Assembly (NCBI GenBank): GCA_048213135.1
Contig: PS015010.1
Coordinates: 1,798,001-1,862,000, forward strand
From: Reclinomonas americana ATCC 50394
Taxonomy: Eukaryota; Jakobida; Jakobea; Jakobida
DNA length: 64,000 bases
Reading direction: 5' to 3'
Positions 1 to 9,253 of this stretch are shown here, piece after piece; the first letter of the stretch is position 1, and every line of letters starts with the position of its first letter. The position numbers and the translations under genes were made by a program. The notes below the pieces were generated by a model. The model saw only the letters and a program-made list of their open reading frames with translations. It was not told the origin of the DNA and made no database searches.

Positions 1-1
1 A

Positions 2-691
2 CAGGGTACCCAACCGGGTTGTTATCCTTATCCCCGCACGATTTCAGTGACGGGCAGCGCTGAGATGAATGTCATTCCCGATGAGATCTATGTACAGGTC
101 ATTTTAAGGGAATACAAAAAGAAAGGCGAAAAAGTGGAGCTGGATAAGATCAAGACAGACTTCCTCAACAATTGCAAAACAGCAGGCATACCCGACAGCG
201 CCATCTCAGTTGCTTCGTATGAAGGTTATGATATGTCGTATGTGGCCAGGCGTAGAAAGAAAGACCCTGAATTGTTTGCCTCCATTATTTACCAGCTCAA
301 ATTCAATAATACCAAAAAGATCGACGAACTGGTTGACCGCCTCAATGATGATGCCACCAGCAATTTCTATATCGTACGCACTACACACAGTAAAATGGTG
401 GAATACCGGAAACAATTAAAAATTATGGCCGTGAAAGCCGCCAGGGATAAAGCCGCTTATCTTTCCGAATCGGTTAACGAACAACTGGGCCAGGCCATTA
501 CCATCACTGAACCAGAAGAATACGCCGGTTCCGATATTATGCAGGAGCGGTCAAAATATGGTTCCAATGTATATTCGAACGCGGTCAATATGAAAGAAAT
601 GAAAAGCGGCATGGGAGATTTCAGCAATGGCGTTGATTACCGCAGGATAACAGTCCGTTACGAAGTAAAAGTATTGTACGCGTTAAAATAA
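2..691 (+). CDS. SIMPL (DUF541) domain protein, 5' end outside window
   Basis: The frame is open from base 2, so the gene begins upstream of the window and the GTG at 47 is an internal valine. The visible part begins with the signature ISVTGSAEM followed by an NVIPDEI stretch, which is how SIMPL/DUF541 domains start. These are periplasmic or envelope proteins whose molecular role is poorly defined; the domain usually fills most of such proteins, as here. It ends 9 bases before a secreted parvulin-like isomerase on the same strand, so the two may form one envelope-related transcription unit. The family call is firm; the function is unknown and the signal peptide cannot be seen. Confidence 0.8.
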   Translation, partial: QGTQPGCYPYPRTISVTGSAEMNVIPDEIYVQVILREYKKKGEKVELDKIKTDFLNNCKTAGIPDSAISVASYEGYDMSYVARRRKKDPELFASIIYQLKFNNTKKIDELVDRLNDDATSNFYIVRTTHSKMVEYRKQLKIMAVKAARDKAAYLSESVNEQLGQAITITEPEEYAGSDIMQERSKYGSNVYSNAVNMKEMKSGMGDFSNGVDYRRITVRYEVKVLYALK

Positions 692-700
692 ACCTACTTA

Positions 701-1336
701 GTGAAGCAGATCATTATACTATTCTTATTGGCCGGGTTTTGCACAGCCAGCTACAGCCAGAAGCAGTCCCTGGCTGAGATCAAAAAGGAACTGGAAACCA
801 CGCCTAATCCTATTGGTTATGTAAAATTCAAACTGAAAAAAAAATACTTTATCGACTCCGTAAGCGTGGTAAGTACCATGAGCTTTATGGGCAAGGCCGA
901 CAGCCTGGCCTATAAGGGAAAAGTGGGAAAAGTATACGGTCCTTTTAAACAGGAAAACATCCTGGTGAAGATACTCGCCAAAGCACCCAATACTTTTTAC
1001 CATGTAAAGCACATCCTGCTTGATACAACTGTTTACCGTCATGCATTTGCTGAAACCCTTGCCGACAGCATCATACAGCGTGTCAAAAACGGGACGTCTA
1101 CTTTCGCGGCACAGGCAAGTATCTACAGCGGCGATTTTATTTCCTCCCGGCTGGGCGGTGACCTGGGCTGGTTTGTAAGGGGCGTCATGCTGCCGCAGAT
1201 GGACCGGGAGTTACCCCGCAGAAAAAAAGGCGACATCTTCAAAGTATGGACAGCCGCGGGCTTGCATGTGATCCTTATCGCCGATAACCCGAAAGAGGAT
1301 ACGGGATATGCATTACTGCTGCGGGTTATCCTGTAA
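701..1336 (+). CDS. Secreted parvulin-type (PpiC-like) peptidyl-prolyl isomerase
   Basis: The 211-residue product starts with GTG and has a signal peptide (about residues 1-19, cleaved near SYS-Q). In the C-terminal half, YHVKHILL followed by a GGDLGWFVRG motif is the hallmark of the parvulin rotamase fold, which isomerises Xaa-Pro bonds in exported proteins. The N-terminal 90 residues are not recognisable and may be a chaperone-like or spacer segment. Only one parvulin domain is present, so it is shorter than SurA. It lies 9 bases after the SIMPL gene and is followed by a hairpin shared with the convergent efflux operon. An ATG alternative in the same position was not found. Confidence 0.8.
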   Translation: MKQIIILFLLAGFCTASYSQKQSLAEIKKELETTPNPIGYVKFKLKKKYFIDSVSVVSTMSFMGKADSLAYKGKVGKVYGPFKQENILVKILAKAPNTFYHVKHILLDTTVYRHAFAETLADSIIQRVKNGTSTFAAQASIYSGDFISSRLGGDLGWFVRGVMLPQMDRELPRRKKGDIFKVWTAAGLHVILIADNPKEDTGYALLLRVIL

Positions 1337-1357
1337 TATCATAAAAGAAAATGAAAT

Positions 1358-1391
1358 AAAGTGCAGGTTGAAAGGCCTGCACTTTATTTTT
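1358..1391. terminator. Bidirectional intrinsic terminator
   Basis: A perfect 10-base inverted repeat (AAAGTGCAGG / CCTGCACTTT, loop of 8) is flanked by A-rich sequence on the left and ATTTTT on the right. It lies between the convergent isomerase gene and the RND pump gene and could end transcription from both sides. Confidence 0.8.
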
Positions 1392-1395
1392 AAGA

Positions 1396-4300
1396 TCAGG
1401 TAAGTGATACCCGTTTGCCTGATTTTCCTTTATGCGACCTGCGGTAAAAAAGTTCCACGATAAGCGGAAATACCAGCAGGGTGAGAATGGTGGAGCTGAT
1501 GAGCCCTCCTATCACAACAATCGCCAGCGGCTTCTGTGTCTCACTGCCAATACCTTTTGAAAGCGCCGCGGGCAGCAAACCTATGGCTGCCATCAGGGCC
1601 GTCATCACCACCGGTCTTATCCTCGACTGCACACCTTTCATCACCGCCGGTGCCAGCGGTATTTTCTGGTGGAGATTTTGTTTAAACTCCGAAACCAGTA
1701 TCACTCCGTTCTGGATACAGATACCGAACAAGGCAATAAAACCGATACCCGCCGAAATGCTGAATACCGTACCGGTAACGTGCAACGCCAGTATACCTCC
1801 CATGATCGCGAAAGGCACATTCAGCAACACCAGCCCTGCATCCACTGCGTTACCAAAACTGATGAACAGCAGGATGAAGATCATGACCAGTACTACCGGT
1901 ACCACCTGCGACAGTTTTTGCTGCGCCCTTACCTGGTTCTCAAATTCACCCGCCCATTCAATGCTCGACCCTTTACCCAGTTTAATCTGCTGGTTCACTT
2001 TCTGCTGTGCCTCGGCGATGGTGCTGCCCATATCCCGTTCCCGTATGGAGAATTTGATTGCGATAAACCGGGTATTCTTATCCCGGTAAACGAATGCCGG
2101 GCCGGTCACCGTTTTAATGGAAGCGATCTCTTTCAAAGGAATTTTAGAGCCATGCATGGTAGGCACATTCAGGTTGCCGATGGCTTCTTCATTATCCCGG
2201 TAGTTTTCAGGATAACGGATACGGATATCAAATTTTCTTTCCTGCTGGTAAAATACCGAAGCCGACTTACCTCCTATCGCCATTTCAATAACGGAGTTGG
2301 CATCGGCAGTAGTAACACCATACATCGCCATCTTTTGTTCATCAAGCACAATACTCAGCTCCGGCTGGCCCAGGTTACGCATAATGCCCAGGTCTTTTAC
2401 ACCACGCACTGTACCGAGTATATTATATACGCTGTCGGCCAGTTTATCCAGTTTATCAAGGTCATTGCCGAATATTTTTACCGCCAGCGAAGCGTTAATA
2501 CCCGCGACTGCTTCCGCCACATTGTCGATGATGGGCTGTGAGTAATTGTACACCACACCGGGATATTGACGCAGTTTAGCATCCATTTCTTCCACCAGTT
2601 CATCAACACTGATCTTACGTTTCCATTCTTTCTTGGGCTTCAGGTTCACCTGGCACTGTACATAATAAAACCCGGAAGGATCGGTGCCATCATTGCTGCG
2701 CCCGGTTTGCGACAATACACCATTCACTTCATCGAAGCTGTTGAGTATTTTCCTGAACTCACCTACAAAGTGAGTGGTATTGGATAAAGAACTGCTCATG
2801 GGCAATTTGGCTTCCACCCACAAAGCACCTTCATTCAATGTTGGCAGGAATTCGCTGCCGAGGAACCGGAACGAGAAAAAACTCAATCCCAGTGCGGCAA
2901 AAGCCACAGAAAGACTTAAGCGTTTATGCGCCATGGTAAACTTCAGCGCTCCCGAAACAGACCTGTTGAAAAAATTAACGATGGGATTGTTTCTTTCTCG
3001 TGCATCCTTTTTCAATAAGATGCTGGCCAGCACAGGAACAAGGGTAAGGGTAAAAAGCAATGCGCCCAGCAAAGCGAAACTCAGTGTCCAGGCCAGCGGG
3101 GAGAACATTTTACCTTCCACTTTTTCAAATGCGAAAATGGGGATAAGACTTGTAATGATGATGACCTTGGAAAAGAAGATGGCTTTGGCCAGTCCACTGC
3201 CGGTTTTACGGATCATGCTCAGCTTAGCCATTTTATTGTACTTGTCCATCCCTACCTCGTGCGCTTTATGCGCCAGTACAACAAACAGCCCTTCCACCAT
3301 CACTACGGCCCCGTCGATGATGATACCGAAATCAATAGCACCCATCGACAGCAGGTTGGCCGTCATCCCTTTTAATTTCAGGCAGATGAAGGCAAACAAC
3401 AGCGCCAGCGGGATAATGATCGATACGACAACGGTCGTTCGCCAGTCGAACATAAAAATGAAAACGATCAGTGTCACCAGCAGTATGCCTTCCACCAGGT
3501 TGTGGCTGATGGTATCGGTACAAAAATCCATCAGGTTGTCACGATCATAGAAAGTCACCATCTTCACATCCGCGGGCAATATTTTTTCATTCAGTTCTTT
3601 GATCTTATCCTTTACTCTCGCCAGCACCTCACGCGGGTTTTCGCCTTTACGCATCACTACAATACCTTCCACCACATCGTCATTATCATCCAGCCCCGCC
3701 TGTCCTACCCGGGGTACATGACTGGGGGTTACCGTGGCCAGGTTCTTTACCAGGATGGGCGTTCCGTTGATGTTATCCACGATGATGTTACCGATGTCAT
3801 TAATGTTGTCAAGCAAACCGATACCCCTTACCACGTAAGCCTGCCCGTTCTTTTCAATAACATCGCCGCCTACATTGATGTTGCTTTTGGATACCGCCGT
3901 GTATACTTCCAGTGGCGTAATGTCGTACTTGGCCAGCATAACAGGGTCAACCGTAATTTCATACGTACGTTCCGCTCCGCCGAAAACAGTAAGATCGGCC
4001 ACCCCGGGTATGCTCCTCAGTTGCCGGTCAATCACCCAGTTCTGGATAGTATTGAGTTCGATGGAGTTCTTATTCTTGGATTGCAGCGTATAGCGGAATA
4101 TCTCTCCCGTTGGCCCGAATGGCGGCTGTACATCGGGCTCTACACCTTCGGGCAGGTTCACATTCCGCAAAAGGTTATTGACCTGCTGCCGGGCAAAGAA
4201 ATCATCCACACCATCATCGAAAATGATCTTGGTAACCGACAATCCAAACATGGAAATAGAACGCAGCGTCGATTTCTTCTGCACCGAATTCATCGCCACT

Positions 4301-4518
4301 TCTATCGGCACGGTAACGAATCTTTCTACTTCTTCGGCGCTCCTGCCGTTCCATTGGGTTACGATAATGATCTGTGTATTGGTCACATCCGGGAAGGCCT
4401 CCAGGGGCGTCCTGATATAACTCCACACCCCGGCTATAATGATGACCAGGGTCATGAAGAAGATGAAGAACCGGTTCTTTAACGAAAAAGTCACCAGTCC
4501 TGAAATGAACTTATTCAT
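1396..4518 (-). CDS. CzcA/CusA-type heavy-metal efflux RND pump
   Basis: This 1040-residue inner-membrane pump has the usual length and layout of the heavy-metal efflux (HME) branch of RND transporters: a transmembrane helix at about 13-32, a large periplasmic loop, helices from about 340 to 500, a second periplasmic loop and a final helix group from about 870. The key motif DFGIIIDGAVVMVE at 396-409 supplies the conserved acidic residues (D396, D402, E409) linked to proton relay in CzcA proteins. It is the last gene of a four-gene unit with the TolC-like channel and the adaptor. The HME class (cobalt/zinc/cadmium or copper/silver) is clear; the actual metal cannot be read from the sequence. 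No methionine-rich copper sites stand out. Confidence 0.93.
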   Translation of the reverse strand: MNKFISGLVTFSLKNRFFIFFMTLVIIIAGVWSYIRTPLEAFPDVTNTQIIIVTQWNGRSAEEVERFVTVPIEVAMNSVQKKSTLRSISMFGLSVTKIIFDDGVDDFFARQQVNNLLRNVNLPEGVEPDVQPPFGPTGEIFRYTLQSKNKNSIELNTIQNWVIDRQLRSIPGVADLTVFGGAERTYEITVDPVMLAKYDITPLEVYTAVSKSNINVGGDVIEKNGQAYVVRGIGLLDNINDIGNIIVDNINGTPILVKNLATVTPSHVPRVGQAGLDDNDDVVEGIVVMRKGENPREVLARVKDKIKELNEKILPADVKMVTFYDRDNLMDFCTDTISHNLVEGILLVTLIVFIFMFDWRTTVVVSIIIPLALLFAFICLKLKGMTANLLSMGAIDFGIIIDGAVVMVEGLFVVLAHKAHEVGMDKYNKMAKLSMIRKTGSGLAKAIFFSKVIIITSLIPIFAFEKVEGKMFSPLAWTLSFALLGALLFTLTLVPVLASILLKKDARERNNPIVNFFNRSVSGALKFTMAHKRLSLSVAFAALGLSFFSFRFLGSEFLPTLNEGALWVEAKLPMSSSLSNTTHFVGEFRKILNSFDEVNGVLSQTGRSNDGTDPSGFYYVQCQVNLKPKKEWKRKISVDELVEEMDAKLRQYPGVVYNYSQPIIDNVAEAVAGINASLAVKIFGNDLDKLDKLADSVYNILGTVRGVKDLGIMRNLGQPELSIVLDEQKMAMYGVTTADANSVIEMAIGGKSASVFYQQERKFDIRIRYPENYRDNEEAIGNLNVPTMHGSKIPLKEIASIKTVTGPAFVYRDKNTRFIAIKFSIRERDMGSTIAEAQQKVNQQIKLGKGSSIEWAGEFENQVRAQQKLSQVVPVVLVMIFILLFISFGNAVDAGLVLLNVPFAIMGGILALHVTGTVFSISAGIGFIALFGICIQNGVILVSEFKQNLHQKIPLAPAVMKGVQSRIRPVVMTALMAAIGLLPAALSKGIGSETQKPLAIVVIGGLISSTILTLLVFPLIVELFYRRSHKGKSGKRVSLT

Positions 4519-4577
4519 ATAATAGATTTATTCCTGTTCGTTGAAACAGGGAGTGAGGTAATGTGATAAAAGACCGC

Positions 4578-5660
4578 TTAATCGTTCAGCGCATCATACA
4601 CCAGCAACTGGTAACTGCTGATGATCTTTTCCCCTTCCTTTAGTCCTGACCTGATGTAGGTCGTATTGCCGATGGAAGGCCCTGTTTCGATCTCACGCGT
4701 TTCTATATCACATTTTCCCCGGTAGATCATTACATAATTTTTATTCTTGTCGAATATCACCGCTTCCGACGGAATGGCCGGCAGCCGGCTGGTATCCTCA
4801 TCATAGCGGATATTGATGCGGGCAAACATCTCGGGTTTGAGCAGGTTGCCGGGGTTTGGAATTTTGATCCTCACTTTCATCACGCGGCTTTGCGGATCGA
4901 GAATGGAAAAGATGCGATCGACTTTACCGGTGAACACTTTATCATTATAAGCGATCACTTTCACATCGGCATCATAACCTGTCCTGATCTTCGCGATATC
5001 GCTTTCAAATACATTCGCCATTACCCACACTTCTTCCAGGTTGGCAATGATGAAAAAAGGCTGGCTGCCATCCGCCCTGAACTGCATCTTATCCGTCACA
5101 TTCTTTTCCACTACATAACCCGACACGGGGGCTTTAATGGTCTGTGTGGCCTCGCCTTTAGCGCCATAAATGATATTGGTCTGCTGCATGCGTTTCAGGT
5201 CTGATCTCGCTTTTTCCAGGTCGGTCTGCGCAGCGATCACGTCTTTCTCCGTAGCCAGCCCGGCGTCCAGCATTTCCTTTGCGGATGCGAGACTTTTCTC
5301 CGCTATTTTCACCTGCGATGTGGCCGTGCTTAATTGTCCCTGGTAGTCAGCGATTTCACTGCTGTGGATCACGGCTAATACCTCGCCGGCTTTTACATAA
5401 TCACCCAGTTGTACCCGCATGTCCGTAACCACACCGCCAACCACGGGGTATATTTTCACCCACTGGTCTTCGTTGGCCTCAATCTTACCCGACAGGGCGA
5501 TCACGTTTTTCACGTTCTCGCTCTTTACTTCGTAGAGGTTGATCTTTTTTTGCAGGGTATCGGTCAGGCAGAATTTTTCTTCTCCTGCAGCGGGATCTGT
5601 TTTTTCTTTGCAACCTGTCCATACCAGTACAGGCAGCAGGTATATCCATAATTTTTTCAT
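4578..5660 (-). CDS. Efflux RND periplasmic adaptor lipoprotein (CzcB/CusB-like)
   Basis: The 360-residue membrane-fusion protein begins with a lipoprotein signal ending in VWTGC (C17), so it is probably anchored to a membrane. A biotinyl-lipoyl half motif (VGGVVTDMRVQLGDYVKAGE) near 73-92, a coiled-coil hairpin with AEKSLASAKEML and TDLEKARSDLKRM, a second lipoyl half (KAPVSGYVVEKNV) and a beta-barrel domain follow in canonical order. It couples the RND pump to the outer-membrane channel. It lies 59 bases upstream of the pump and 10 bases after the channel gene, so these are almost certainly co-transcribed. No histidine-rich metal-binding N-terminus, common in some CzcB proteins, is visible. 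Confidence 0.9.
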   Translation of the reverse strand: MKKLWIYLLPVLVWTGCKEKTDPAAGEEKFCLTDTLQKKINLYEVKSENVKNVIALSGKIEANEDQWVKIYPVVGGVVTDMRVQLGDYVKAGEVLAVIHSSEIADYQGQLSTATSQVKIAEKSLASAKEMLDAGLATEKDVIAAQTDLEKARSDLKRMQQTNIIYGAKGEATQTIKAPVSGYVVEKNVTDKMQFRADGSQPFFIIANLEEVWVMANVFESDIAKIRTGYDADVKVIAYNDKVFTGKVDRIFSILDPQSRVMKVRIKIPNPGNLLKPEMFARINIRYDEDTSRLPAIPSEAVIFDKNKNYVMIYRGKCDIETREIETGPSIGNTTYIRSGLKEGEKIISSYQLLVYDALND

Positions 5661-5670
5661 TGGTTAAGTT

Positions 5671-6951
5671 TTATTGGTTAAACAGTGGTTTTCCAACGGC
5701 AAGCTGCAGGCTTTCCATGGCCTGCCTGCATTGATTATCGAGCTGGTTCACCTGTGCGAGGTTATCGCGGTAGGATTCATAGAAATCGGTGAACTCAACC
5801 AGGCTGATGTTCTTCTTTTTGAAATTATCGGTAACGCCTTCCAGCAGCCGGTCGTACTGGTCGCGGAATGCCGGGTCAAATGAACGAAGCACTGCGGCGC
5901 TTGACTGCAGTTTGGCATAGGCCTGCCTGACTTCATTCTCCACCGTCATTTTTTGCTGGGTAGCCAGCACCTGGCTTTGCGCTATGCTGAATTTGGCCGC
6001 TTTAATATTACCCTGGTTCCGTTTAAAGAAAGGCAGGTCAATTCCAACGGTAAGGAAACTGGCATTGTCAACAAAACTGCCGCGCTTATCAAATTCGGCG
6101 CCCAGCGTAAGGTCAGGTTTGGCCAGGGCTTTCTGAAGGCGGTAGTTCTGTTCGTTGTAACGGATACTTTGTTCCGCCTGCTTCAGATCATGCCTGCTGG
6201 CATAGGCCGTATCAATCAGTTCGGGGAGGTTATTGCGGGACAATTCCGGCAGCAGGTCGCGTGTTTCCCGGGTTATTTCGGGAATGAAATAACTGTTATT
6301 TGATTGCAACAGTCCCCTCAGCACGGTCTGCAGATCTTCTTCTTTTTGCTGCAGGGCTGAACGATCGGCCCGCAATGCATAGAGCAGTGATTTGATCCGA
6401 ACAGCGTCTTTCATTGTCACTGTGGCCGTTGCCTGCAGCTGGTCGTAGGCCTTACTGAGGTTGCTGAGATAGATCTCCTGTTTTTCATACCCGCTGGTGA
6501 TACGCCGCGTGTACAGCAATTCATAAAAAGTACTTCTCAGTACATAACGCAGGTTACGCAGCAGGTCGGCAAACTGGTCTTCACTCATGGAAACGGCAGT
6601 GAGCGCCAGTTGTACCTCCCTGTTATGTTTGCCGCCCAGTCGTATTACCTGTTGTATGGCGACGTCATACTGCCCGTTGCTGTTACTCACATTGAGCAGG
6701 CGTTTACGCTGGGGGTCGTATAAATTACCGGAGAGACTGAGTGAAGGGTTGTTGTACAGCCTGGCTTGTATTACTTCCGCACGGGCGATATCTATATTAT
6801 ACCGTTGTGCCAGCAGGCTGAGGTTGGTTTGTATAAATTGAGCTTCGGCTTCGGGCATACTGATGCGAACGGTATCCTGTCCCTGTACAGACAGCATACC
6901 ACACAGCAGCAGCACCGTAAAGCCATACAGCTTTATGGATCTGTGTTTCAT
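5671..6951 (-). CDS. TolC-family outer-membrane efflux channel (CzcC-like)
   Basis: I place the start at 6951, giving 426 residues with a signal peptide (MKHRSIKLYGFTVLLLCG... cleaved near VQG-Q). The reading frame is open for 75 more codons upstream, but that part has no protein-like features and would overlap the preceding gene. The body shows the two heptad-rich outer-membrane efflux repeats typical of this family, with stretches such as AEVIQARLYNNPSLSLSGN and the second-half counterpart AKFSIAQSQVLATQQKMTV. It forms the exit duct for the adjoining RND pump and adaptor. The family assignment is secure, with substrate inferred from the operon. Confidence 0.88.
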   Translation of the reverse strand: MKHRSIKLYGFTVLLLCGMLSVQGQDTVRISMPEAEAQFIQTNLSLLAQRYNIDIARAEVIQARLYNNPSLSLSGNLYDPQRKRLLNVSNSNGQYDVAIQQVIRLGGKHNREVQLALTAVSMSEDQFADLLRNLRYVLRSTFYELLYTRRITSGYEKQEIYLSNLSKAYDQLQATATVTMKDAVRIKSLLYALRADRSALQQKEEDLQTVLRGLLQSNNSYFIPEITRETRDLLPELSRNNLPELIDTAYASRHDLKQAEQSIRYNEQNYRLQKALAKPDLTLGAEFDKRGSFVDNASFLTVGIDLPFFKRNQGNIKAAKFSIAQSQVLATQQKMTVENEVRQAYAKLQSSAAVLRSFDPAFRDQYDRLLEGVTDNFKKKNISLVEFTDFYESYRDNLAQVNQLDNQCRQAMESLQLAVGKPLFNQ

Positions 6952-7069
6952 TGTATGTGGTTGAATGGTGGTATTGGCGGTCGTATATGCACAACCGTTA
7001 CCCGCAGTATGCACAGGCATCCGCAGGAAAATGTATTTATGAAATGCCGCGTTGCAGCTGTAAGAGAGA

Positions 7070-7432
7070 TCAGGCCAGGTCTGGCGGAGGAGTAAGAATG
7101 TCGTAATTGGGAGATTGCAGGGCAGGTATGCGGTAATCGTCAAACTCATGTTCAACAACCACGGCAAAGTCGTCACGTTCGAGTACGATGACGGCCTGCT
7201 GAAAATTATACTCTACTGATTTAACAAGATGGAAATTCTGGCCGTTGTCGGAGTCTTCATCATCAGGCGTGGTATCGTATCCCATTTCAACACGCACCAG
7301 CTCTATCAAACTATTGATGTCGTCCAGTTCAACACCGTTCTTATCATACACGTCTACTTCCTCTACCTGTGGCAGGAACATGGAGTTGTTCATGTGACAC
7401 AACAGCAGGAAAAATGCGACGATCCTTTTCAT
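7070..7432 (-). CDS. Small secreted or membrane-anchored protein heading the metal-efflux operon
   Basis: This 120-residue protein has an N-terminal hydrophobic segment (about 3-18) with Cys12 and His13, and then an acidic region containing DTTPDDEDSDNGQNFH and a hydrophobic strand (QAVIVLERDDFAVVV). It is the first gene of the efflux unit, 118 bases ahead of the channel gene. Many Bacteroidota czc/cus operons begin with a small protein of this size; a periplasmic metal-sensing or metal-buffering role would fit the acidic stretch and the scattered histidines, but that is inference. No known domain is recognised. Upstream lies TATCTTCG, close to the TAnnTTTG promoter element. Confidence 0.68.
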   Translation of the reverse strand: MKRIVAFFLLLCHMNNSMFLPQVEEVDVYDKNGVELDDINSLIELVRVEMGYDTTPDDEDSDNGQNFHLVKSVEYNFQQAVIVLERDDFAVVVEHEFDDYRIPALQSPNYDILTPPPDLA

Positions 7433-7511
7433 TCTGCGGCGAAGATAGAAAAAACAGTAAATGTGATATTAAATAAAAAAGGTTTTAACAGATCGTTTGA
7501 AAGAAGACACA

Positions 7512-7931
7512 TCAGGCATCAATGAAATGATTCAATGCCAGTTCATACCCTTTCAGCCCAAGTCCGCTGATAACACCTTTTGCTTTACCGGATACATGCG
7601 ACAGTTTTCTGAATTCTTCCCTGCCGAAAATATTGGAGATGTGTACTTCTATTACCGGGCTGGTAATCGCCGCTATGGCATCGCCGATGGCCACCGAGGT
7701 GTGGGTATAGCCGCCGGGATTGAAGATAATGCCGTCAACAGTAAAACCGACGCGTTGCATTTCGTTGATCAGTTCACCTTCCACATTGCTTTGAAAATAG
7801 CTCAGCTCATGCGCAGGATACCGCTGCTGCAGGGATCTGAAATAGGTATCAAAGTCCTGGTTACCGTAGATGTCAACCTCACGTTTTCCAAGAAGGTTAA
7901 GATTGGGCCCGTTGATGATCGCGATTTTCAT
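7512..7931 (-). CDS. aroQ: 3-dehydroquinate dehydratase, type II
   Basis: The product converts 3-dehydroquinate to 3-dehydroshikimate, the third step of the shikimate pathway, as a cytoplasmic dodecamer. At 139 residues it has the normal length of the type II enzyme. The visible signatures are INGPNLNLLG at 6-15, the catalytic arginine and tyrosine R17 and Y22 in KREVDIYG, NPGGYTHTSVA with N71 and H77, and EVHISN with H97. It lies 31 bases after carA on the same strand, separated by an AATTACGAATT repeat, and could be co-transcribed. A TATTTTCG box just upstream may also give it its own promoter. Confidence 0.95.
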   Translation of the reverse strand: MKIAIINGPNLNLLGKREVDIYGNQDFDTYFRSLQQRYPAHELSYFQSNVEGELINEMQRVGFTVDGIIFNPGGYTHTSVAIGDAIAAITSPVIEVHISNIFGREEFRKLSHVSGKAKGVISGLGLKGYELALNHFIDA

Positions 7932-7946
7932 GTTACGAAAATACCC

Positions 7947-7979
7947 AATTACGAATTAGTAATTACGAATTAGTAATTA
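7947..7979. repeat. AATTACGAATT repeat, two copies
   Basis: Two exact copies of AATTACGAATT at 7947-7957 and 7961-7971, 14 bases apart and followed by AGTAATTA. The second copy covers the carA stop codon and its last residues. The same word appears at 20632, 20646, 59036, 59050 and 61194. Confidence 0.8.
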
Positions 7980-9069
7980 ATTCAAGGAATTCATCAAACA
8001 AATACCTGCTGTCGTGCGGACCGGGTGTGGCTTCCGGGTGATATTGCACGGAGAAGGCTTTCTTATTTTTGATGCGGATACCTTCAATGCTGTTATCGTT
8101 CAGGTTCACGTGTGTGATCTCGATATTGGGATTGGCTTTCACCGCTTCCGGGTCAACACCGAAGCCGTGGTTCTGCGTGGTGATCTCGCTTTTACCACTG
8201 ATGATATTTTTCACCGGGTGATTCAGCCCGCGGTGACCGTGGTGCATTTTAAAGGTAGGGATATCGTTGGCCAGCGCCAGCAACTGGTGCCCCAGGCAAA
8301 TGCCGAACAGGGGTTTGCCGGCGGCAAGGATCTGTTTTACGGTAGTAACCGCGTAATCCATGGGAGCCGGATCACCGGGGCCATTGCTGATGAAATAACC
8401 ATCGGGTTCAAACTGCTGCAGTTCAGCAAAACCGGTGCGGGCATTGTGCACTTTCACATAAGCCCCTCTTTCCACCAGGCAGTTGAGTATATTCTTTTTG
8501 ATACCGAAGTCCAGTACCGCAACGCGGATCTTACTTTCCGGGTCGCCCAGGAAATAAGGCTCTTCCGTACTTACGGTTGACGCCAGTTCAAGCCCGTTCA
8601 TATCAGGTACTTTGGCCAGCTCGGCTTTCAGCGTTTCAATATCGGTATTATCGGAAGAGATGATGCAGTTCATGGCGCCGCAGGTGCGTATGTGCGCAAC
8701 CAGGGCACGGGTATCGATACCGTCAATGGCCACTACACCCTGCGCTTCAAAATAAGCCTGCAGTGATGCGTCGGCCATAAAGCGGCTGTAGCGGTCCTCC
8801 AGGTTACGGCCGATAACGGCTTTCACTTTTACGCTGTCGCTTTCCACATCCGCGGCTTTCACGCCATAGTTGCCAATGTGGGCATTGTTCATGATCAGCA
8901 CCTGGCCATAATAGCTGGGATCGGTAAACACTTCCTGGTAGCCGGTCATGCCGGTATTGAAGCAGATCTCGCCGGTGGCAGTACCTGTTTTACCAAATGC
9001 GTTACCATGCAGTACAGTACCATCTGCAAGGATCAAAACTGCGGGTTGTTGTATGGGAGAAGAGGACAT
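7963..9069 (-). CDS. carA: Carbamoyl-phosphate synthase small (glutaminase) subunit
   Basis: This subunit hydrolyses glutamine and channels ammonia to CarB for arginine and pyrimidine synthesis. The 368-residue product has the CarA N-terminal domain (ILADGTVLHGNAFG, FNTGMTGYQEV, IGNYG) and a class I glutamine amidotransferase domain with FISNGPGDP, the nucleophile motif GICLGHQLLALA, and HPEATPGPHDS near the end. I prefer the ATG at 9069; a TTG six codons upstream (9087) is possible but sits in a TTTCTTTGC stretch resembling a promoter -7 box. carB is not next to it. In many Bacteroidota carA follows rplQ, as here. The stop codon lies inside an AATTACGAATT repeat. Confidence 0.95.
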   Translation of the reverse strand: MSSSPIQQPAVLILADGTVLHGNAFGKTGTATGEICFNTGMTGYQEVFTDPSYYGQVLIMNNAHIGNYGVKAADVESDSVKVKAVIGRNLEDRYSRFMADASLQAYFEAQGVVAIDGIDTRALVAHIRTCGAMNCIISSDNTDIETLKAELAKVPDMNGLELASTVSTEEPYFLGDPESKIRVAVLDFGIKKNILNCLVERGAYVKVHNARTGFAELQQFEPDGYFISNGPGDPAPMDYAVTTVKQILAAGKPLFGICLGHQLLALANDIPTFKMHHGHRGLNHPVKNIISGKSEITTQNHGFGVDPEAVKANPNIEITHVNLNDNSIEGIRIKNKKAFSVQYHPEATPGPHDSRYLFDEFLELITNS

Positions 9070-9132
9070 TCTAGAAAGGTTTTGCAAAGAAACTGATTCA
9101 ATGCGGTATTAAACAAATAAAATTATAAACAC

Positions 9133-9240
9133 TATGTAATATTGAATAGGGAAGATGGAAGATTGTATTCCTTTCATACCTGCCTATATATTATCAGTGC
9201 ATTCCAGGATACTGACCAATACCACAATAAATATTACATA
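9133..9240. repeat. Inverted-repeat-bounded element, about 108 bp
   Basis: Exact 11-base inverted ends (TATGTAATATT at 9133-9143, AATATTACATA at 9230-9240) enclose 86 bases between carA and the rplQ terminator. A related string, ATATTACATATTCAATATT, occurs in the rpsM-rpmJ gap near 12891. There is no coding potential inside. It may be a small non-autonomous element, or an AT-rich coincidence. Confidence 0.45.
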
Positions 9241-9253
9241 TTAAATTCCCGGG

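Noticed and set aside
47-691. GTG at 47 as the true start of the SIMPL protein
   Set aside because: The frame is open upstream to the window edge, and this Val lies inside the ISVTG motif.
1481-4482. Long plus-strand frames opposite the RND pump
   Set aside because: They are antisense shadows of a gene with strong family motifs and show no domain of their own.
6952-7176. Extending the TolC-like gene to 7176
   Set aside because: The extra 75 residues lack protein-like features, overlap the preceding small gene, and the ATG at 6951 starts a clean signal peptide.
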